NCBI GenBank assembly: GCA_022813625.1
Contig: JAKLMB010000023.1
Span: forward strand, 558,001-622,000
Origin: Aaosphaeria pasadenensis
Lineage: Eukaryota; Ascomycota; Dothideomycetes; Pleosporales
Length of the DNA stretch: 64,000 nt
Direction: 5' to 3'
The notes under the pieces were generated by a model that was not told the DNA's origin, did not search any database, and saw only the letters and a list, made by a program, of their open reading frames with translations. The position numbers and the translations under genes are program-made. Of this stretch, positions 58,529 to 64,000 are shown one piece after another. How positions within the stretch are numbered: the stretch's first letter is position 1; the number at the start of each line of letters is the position of its first letter.

Positions 58529-59042
58529 GATGTCTGAGAGAGACGCCAATTACGTCCTGGCGAAGTGGAACGACATTGTAGTTGGGAAAGTCAGGAACAA
58601 AGCAGATGTCATCGATGTCGAAAAGCGATGGCCTTCAATGAATACGGTAGACGCGCCAAGCCCTTACCAGCCACAATGTAGTCATCATGCAGATGTACGG
58701 GGAATATTGAGACGGGGCAATTGTTTCAAGGCCATACGTTGGTATAGAATTAGAAATAACCATGAAACGAAACTCATGCCGTTTTCTACGCTTTTGTATA
58801 TCCCATCAATGTTGACGTTCGAATACGGTTGACCCATGTCGATGCAAATACGCGCCGTGATTGGACAAAAAGCGCTAGCGTACCTCTATCCACTCAAAGA
58901 CCCGATTGCTTCACTTGTCAAGCTACCGTTACTCCACACTGCCCTATCACCAACTTGAACTAAACTTGGACTGAACCAGGACTTGGACTGACAAATCGAA
59001 TTAGTAACAACAAGTTCACATCATTGTGAATAGGCGCTTACG
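58529..59042. promoter_or_regulatory. Divergent promoter, Bre4-like gene / small acidic unknown
   Basis: 514 bp between divergent starts with no gene seen. It is AT-mixed sequence without obvious repeats. Confidence 0.55.
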
Positions 59043-59564
59043 ATGGAGGAAGATGACATCGCGGCCGCAATGGGCTTCTCCTCCTTTGGAGGCGCGAAGA
59101 AGCGCAAGTTCGACGCCACGATTTCACCAAAAGCGAAGCTGGAGGGAAGCGGCGCCAATTCTACCAAGCTGGGCGTGAGAACCACAGCCCAGCCGAGCGA
59201 GGGGCTAGATTCAGTCGAATCTAATCAACAAGACGGACCTTCTGATGTGCTACAAACCACCGAGACAGCACAAGCCAACCGGAAAGGAAAGCAGCGACAG
59301 CCGCCAGCAGCAACAGGACTGGCAGATTTCCTCAACCGCGGCCAGAGTCTGCCAGACAAGCCAGCAGATGCGCCCGCACCTGCATCAGCGCACGACGGAC
59401 AGGCCGCGAATGATCAGTCAGAGATGGTGTCGTTTGGTGGCCCACCTATTTCAAAAGCCGAGTTGAGTGCTCTCAGGCGTGGTGTTGCGAATGAGGAGGG
59501 CGATGTTGCCTATTTCCTACCAACCTTCATAGAAGATCCGTGGGAGAGACTTCAGAAAGCCTGA
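59043..59564 (+). CDS. Small hypothetical protein
   Basis: A single exon of 173 aa from an ATG at 59043. I do not recognise a named family. The N-terminus MEEDDIAAAMGFSSFGGAKK and the C-terminus GDVAYFLPTFIEDPWERL look conserved. The middle is disordered and rich in Gln, Ala and Ser, with basic patches (KKRKF, RKGKQRQ) that could direct it to the nucleus. The acidic start plus a short aromatic-rich tail suggests a small nuclear binding protein, but this is inference. Codon use and composition fit a real gene. Confidence 0.65.
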   Translation: MEEDDIAAAMGFSSFGGAKKRKFDATISPKAKLEGSGANSTKLGVRTTAQPSEGLDSVESNQQDGPSDVLQTTETAQANRKGKQRQPPAATGLADFLNRGQSLPDKPADAPAPASAHDGQAANDQSEMVSFGGPPISKAELSALRRGVANEEGDVAYFLPTFIEDPWERLQKA

Positions 59565-60978
59565 TGTCGATTAGTCTTGTGGACGCCAATGGCCACCTAC
59601 AACACTGACGCCAGTCCAGGCGAATCAAAAGCAACCATCTGTCTCCCTTATCTCGGTTTAAATGAAGCAACTCAGCAATACAAGGGAGGGACTTCAAAGG
59701 AGTTTAATGATACCGTGGTGTCAAGATCACATTATGTAACAATACCCACAAGGATACAGATCCGACGACAAGTTCTCGTCCCGATCAGTAGCCTAAATAT
59801 AATGAAAATTGTAACAATGCCCACAAAGCTTCAAATCAAATAATAAGACAAGTCCTCAGTATAAGCAAAGCCGTATGATAACATCAAAAACATATCACGT
59901 GTCCAGTCATACTTCCACAAAGATTGAATCAAAAATTACAACGCAAATCAAACAGTCAACGTTCACATATCATGTTCTAGCCCACCAAACACACAGATTC
60001 TACAACACCTAGATCTAGACCAAACGTAACGATTCATCTTTACACACTCCCATCTCGTTATTTTGGGGAACGAGAGTAACTTATGTGTGTCATTGGATGG
60101 ATATATGACGCCTAATTACCTAAACCACCATCCATTCACTCCCCCATCTCCAGCCCACGCCCTCACCATCCATCAAAATAACTTACAAAACCACACAAAA
60201 ACTCCATTCACCGGGACCCAATCCGTTCAAAAACACCTTACCCCTCCTCAGCACTCACACATTCACACATCACAGACCATCACAAGCAGGAGGAAAAAGC
60301 AAACGCAGCCAACGCACACCAGTCGACGCCATCCTGCATGACAAACCCAGCAACCCAGCAACCCAGCGGCCCGGGCCGCCGGCGTCAAACCTAGCCGCGC
60401 GGCGTCCGCGTCTATCTGAGCCTTGCAAGCTATGTGGGGACGGACGATTGGAGTGAGGGTAAAGCGGCGAGACGCTGAGGGTAAGGGGTGGGGGGATCCG
60501 GGGACGTGGACTTGGGTTTTGGGTAGGGCTGGGGATGGGGGAGTGGGTTAGGGTTGGATTGTGAGCATGCGGGAGCGTTTTTTGGTCCCTTTGTGGTGGG
60601 GAGTGGCGGTTTGGGGGTTGGATTCTGGGGGGTGTGGGATTGAGGGAGAGGAGAGGAGAGATTGTGGTGGGTTAGCTGGCGGGATATCGCGAGTGAAGTG
60701 GAAATAAGGTTGCATTGATACTGTGAACATAGGGAAACACACCGCCGCCCCAGAGCGCTAATGATGATTTCGGCAATATCGAAATGGAAGAAAAACAAGG
60801 GTGAATGAGAAGGTAATGGCTGTATGTCGAACTCGATTGTCATCGTATGAACATAGAAAGGGTTTTGTCATCAACAAGTGTGGAAAATTTTGGTTCTCGA
60901 GAATTCGTAAAAGACCGGGGTATTTCGTCAGAAGAGAAAAAATTAGAAAACAATGGGTGAAGAATTGAAGAGCGGAAG
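59565..60978. other. Intergenic 1.4 kb, no gene recognised
   Basis: AT-rich after the small-protein gene, then C-rich (60120-60360) and G-rich (60430-60660) low-complexity sequence. A minus-strand open stretch at 60843-60430 consists mostly of Pro/Ser/Asn low complexity, and I do not accept it as a gene. Confidence 0.5.
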
Positions 60979-61715
60979 TTAGTAGTCGACGGGGGCGGGA
61001 TATCGTCGCTGAGCAGACTTGTATTGGTCGGGATATTTGCGGGCAGCCCGTTCGTTCAGCGCACTACAATCGTACATTTGTTAGTGAAAAGGTCGAATAC
61101 AGGCTGCAATTCGGCGAGAGGAACAGGTGGGAAGCTTACTCTACTCGTTTCTGCGTCCATTGGAGATCTTTCTGGACGTCTTTCGCGGCCCGCATGCCAT
61201 CTGCGAAATTTGACCTCACACCGGCCAATCGTCGTTGTGCAAGGGCTTGGAGTTCGAGGAGTTCGCGGTGCTTTGCGTTGAGCTCGCCGGAACTGTCTAG
61301 GTTGTCAGTCTTCTGATTCCACGATTGTGCAGGAATCTGCGGAGTGGCGCCGCGGATTCGAGAATTTCACTTACGTCTGCGCCTGCTTTGCAAGACTGCG
61401 ATCCAACGGAACTGGATCGAGAGCTCCGTTTAGGCGATTGCCCATGTATTCCATGAGATCAACTCCCGTGGTCGAGGCACTGGAGTCGTAGTCGCTTGCG
61501 CTGGCGGCATAGCTGCTGGATGTCGCAGATGGCTCGTAGGACGCAACACCAGAAGTGGTTACGCTTTCAGGAGCTTCTGGTGGAGAAACAGAGACTCTTC
61601 CGTAGCCAGTGTAGCCATGGTACGGGGGATTTGGGTAGTAGCCAGGCTTCTGTGGCATGTTGATGGGCAGGGAAGCCGAGGGGTGTGTGGGGTAGTAGGC
61701 GTGTGTTGCAGACAT
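60979..61715 (-). CDS. KxDL-like (KXD1/BLOC-associated) protein
   Basis: Three exons (61715-61375, 61292-61140, 61063-60979) join in phase to give 192 aa. Residues 1-105 are disordered and Tyr/Pro/Ser-rich. Residues about 115-180 are helical, with NAKHRELLELQALAQRRLAG, then VQKDLQWTQKRV (about 153-164) and a short conserved tail YPDQYKSAQRRYPAP. The KDL core with flanking helices resembles the KxDL domain of KXD1, a subunit of BLOC-type complexes acting on endosomes and vacuoles. The first motif position is Gln rather than Lys, so the match is near but not exact. An unrelated coiled-coil protein is possible. Confidence 0.6.
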
Positions 61716-62802
61716 GATGACGAGGTGAGGGTATGAATTGGAGAAGGTGGTAAGTATGTGAGTGATGACAGAAAAGTTAAATCACAGTGTGGTGTGAGAG
61801 AGTACAGAGTGATAAGAGGTGGTATCAGTGACTGATCAGTGACTGGTGAGGGCTCAGGCCAACTTGGAAGCAAACAACGGCAAATAGGGGATTCAAGGGA
61901 AGTGCAAATTTGCTATTGAAGTGGAGTGGAGGAAAAGGATTCAGAAAGAAGATTCATCTTCAACCCTCTTCGAAGGGCCTTTTATACCTCAGTCGGCAGG
62001 CATGGGGGATATCATTCTGGATGGGGGGCATGGCATTGACCCCATTCATCCCGCAGTCTTGCTTGAAAGTCCCCGCTCTAGCAATGAAGGAGGTGCATGA
62101 CCGAATGTCCAGTGAGACCAATTCCCGCCTGAACCGAGCCTAGAAAGCATCGTTAGTCTGGGCTGGAGGGGATTCCTTAGACTGTAGGCCCCAGTCGATC
62201 CAAGCTGTCGATGGCGATAGCCATGGCGATGGACCATTGCGGGATCGTAGGAGTTGGCCGAGGGCTGGCCCATTGGTCCAGTGGCAATGGCCCCTAGCGG
62301 ATATGAATTGCAAGATTAGGCGTTTGTATGCGAAGAAAAAAGCGGCCGGAAGAGAATTGGCGTTGCATTACTGTGGGAATGGAGGGTAGGCAACGAGCAC
62401 CGGGCATCATTTGCAGCAAAGAACGAGGTAGATTAGAGAGCAACAGACGAACGAACGAACGATGAACTGACCAACGGCGAGCATGGAGAGCAAAAGCTAA
62501 GGGCGGCGAGACATGGTAAGCGCAGCAGACGCGAAGGGCCGGTGGGAAGGCCAAAAGCAGCGAGGGCAGAGCAGTAGGTGCATGGGTAGTATGGCTGATG
62601 GGCATGCTAGGTGTTGTCAAAGTTGATGCGTTGGCTCGACAGCACGCCAACGCCTTTGGAGCAGGCAATCTGGAGGAGGCAGGCGAAAGAGGATGACAGC
62701 GGGGCCTAGGGCCTGCATAACCCGCGGCGGCAGATTATGGTAAAAGAAACAGCGAATTGAAATTGCAGGTTGTGCAGATTGCAGGAAGGACAACGTTGAT
62801 AG

Positions 62803-62846
62803 ACATGGCATGGCATGGCATAGCATAGCATAGCATGGCATAGGAC
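62803..62846 (+). repeat. (GGCAT/AGCAT)n short tandem repeat
   Basis: About eight pentamers alternating GGCAT and AGCAT. Confidence 0.9.
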
Positions 62847-63342
62847 CTGGCTGGCATTGCATTGCATGCAAGACGGATGATGAAGAGTTGATGTCTAGTA
62901 GCCAGTGACCGGGGGGGCGTAGCCAGCCAGGCAGCCAGGCAGATGGATGGAAACGCAGAGAACAGACAGACGAGCAGACGGACAAGGCGATAGCGATGAT
63001 GACAGAGACAGAGCGACGGAGCCGAGATGGATGTTGTAGCGTGCAATAGCGTTTTGAAGTTGTTGAATCATTGGCTGGGTACCTTGATAGTGCGAGCGAA
63101 CTGTGTAAACTTCATCAGGTGGGCTGGGATAGCGTTACGAGGTGTGCGAGGGGTAGATGGCATTTTCGTGGAGGATACGAAGTACCGGAAGTTGGATTAT
63201 TTCATATATCAGACGACATCTGGAATCATTGAATGGATCAATAGATGAGACATATGGCAAGAGGATCACATAGTGGGGATGAACAATTGAATTGGGCGAA
63301 GAGTAATAATTATTAGTGGTAGTGGATGGGAGTTGAGGTTGG

Positions 63343-63402
63343 ATGGATGGATGATGGAAGGGTGGAAGGGTGGAAGGGTGGAAGGTGGAAGGTGGAACGG
63401 CT
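63343..63402 (+). repeat. (GGATG)/(GAAGGGTG)n purine-rich repeat
   Basis: GGATGGATGGATG followed by three GGAAGGGTGG-type units and two GGAAGGTG units. Confidence 0.9.
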
Positions 63403-64000
63403 TCGGGCCGAGCCAAACCATTATCCATCCACCCTTCGCCCATCATTCCCAACTACTAAACCTCCTTTGGGAATACTTCCTTCTACTGTATAGACAAAGT
63501 ACCTTAACAAACTACTTGAAGCCATTGCATACATATAAGTACAATCTCGTGATGTTCTGTCTAGAACTCCCCATCATCGTCATTTTCCCATTACCCCTCG
63601 CTTTGCACCCTGCGTCATCAACACCTCCCACCATCCATATCAATCTCCCCAATACCCGGGCATCAACTCCCCTTACGAGGCAATCTTCTAGAGGGAAGAA
63701 AAAAGCCACACTCTCTCCTCGACCGTTCCCCTCATTGGACCCATCAACATGAACACAGCATCCTCGCCTTGGCGTTTGATACCCTATTCCTGGGGTCCGC
63801 GTTTGATGCCCTACGACGTTCTCCCATCCCTGTCAGACCCTCGCAGCCTTTCGTACCACCCACTCTATCCAACGTTTCTCTCGCAATTGCATTTGTCTGG
63901 AGCAAAAGGTGACCGTTCATGACTGCATGCTAGCTGTAGCCGCATTCTTTTCCCACCCTCCCCAGTACCCAATAGTGCTTAGCGGTGAGAAATAGATACT

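Larger units (their letters stand above)
61716..64000. other. Terminal 2.3 kb, no gene recognised
   Basis: Upstream of the KxDL-like gene, probably its promoter and leader. It contains simple repeats: GCATG/GCATA units (62805-62846) and GGAAGGGT units (63343-63402). Small ORFs on both strands have no domains. A gene could start beyond the right edge. Confidence 0.5.

Noticed and set aside
60430..60843. 137-codon minus-strand open stretch.
   Set aside because: Mostly low-complexity Pro/Ser/Asn from a G-rich tract; likely chance.
62294..62985. Overlapping minus-strand frames near the right end rich in Cys, Leu and Ser.
   Set aside because: Compositionally trivial, overlapping simple repeats, no conserved pattern.

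Overview
The window is eukaryotic nuclear DNA from a filamentous ascomycete (Pezizomycotina; a dothideomycete is my best guess, not proven). Most genes carry short introns of about 45-100 nt with GTAAGT-like donors, CTAAC/CTGAC-type branch sites and CAG/TAG acceptors. Typical fungal families are present: an HsbA-type secreted protein, a Swi5/Ace2-type zinc-finger factor, an undivided Bub1/Mad3 kinase, a Bre4-like membrane protein and a DNMT5-type DNA methyltransferase-ATPase. I saw no tRNA, rRNA, CRISPR array or intact transposon. There are no operons: each gene has its own promoter and strand.

Layout. 1-14 kb: a Swi5/Ace2-type regulator (-), the ubiquitin-eS31 fusion (+), allantoinase (-), a DUF1917/Bles03-like protein (-), primase small subunit PRI1 (+) and prohibitin PHB2 (-). 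14-26 kb: an Emp47-like cargo lectin (+), an HsbA-like secreted protein (+), a frameshifted HeLo-like gene with 11 acidic heptads (+), mitochondrial succinyl-CoA:3-ketoacid CoA-transferase (-) and an unknown secretory-pathway protein (-). 26.7-31.2 kb: a 1441-aa MIT-domain protein (-). 31.2-37 kb: a gene-poor, low-complexity stretch of almost 6 kb. 37-51 kb: COP9 signalosome subunit 3 (-), BUB1 (-) and a roughly 2,300-residue DNMT5-type protein (-). 51-64 kb: a 2H phosphodiesterase-like protein (+), RPL19 (-), a Bre4-like membrane protein (-), a small unknown protein (+) and a KxDL-like protein (-).

Most of these are unrelated housekeeping genes; no biosynthetic cluster is evident. The most interesting locus is the DNMT5-type gene at 43.9-51.0 kb. 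It joins a cytosine-5 methyltransferase, a split SNF2 ATPase and a RING in one chain. Its N-terminal region carries four tandem 57-bp repeats, each encoding a SUMO-interaction-like VVDLT motif. An apparent further N-terminal exon lies in another frame. Other points of note are a start codon split by an intron in RPL19, the KEN-TPR-KEN plus kinase architecture of BUB1, a possible alternative membrane-anchored C-terminus for the secreted protein at 24.6-25.7 kb, and a diverged palindrome-bearing repeat upstream of the DNMT5-type gene. Exon coordinates were derived by reading splice signals by eye and checking phase; no transcript data were available.
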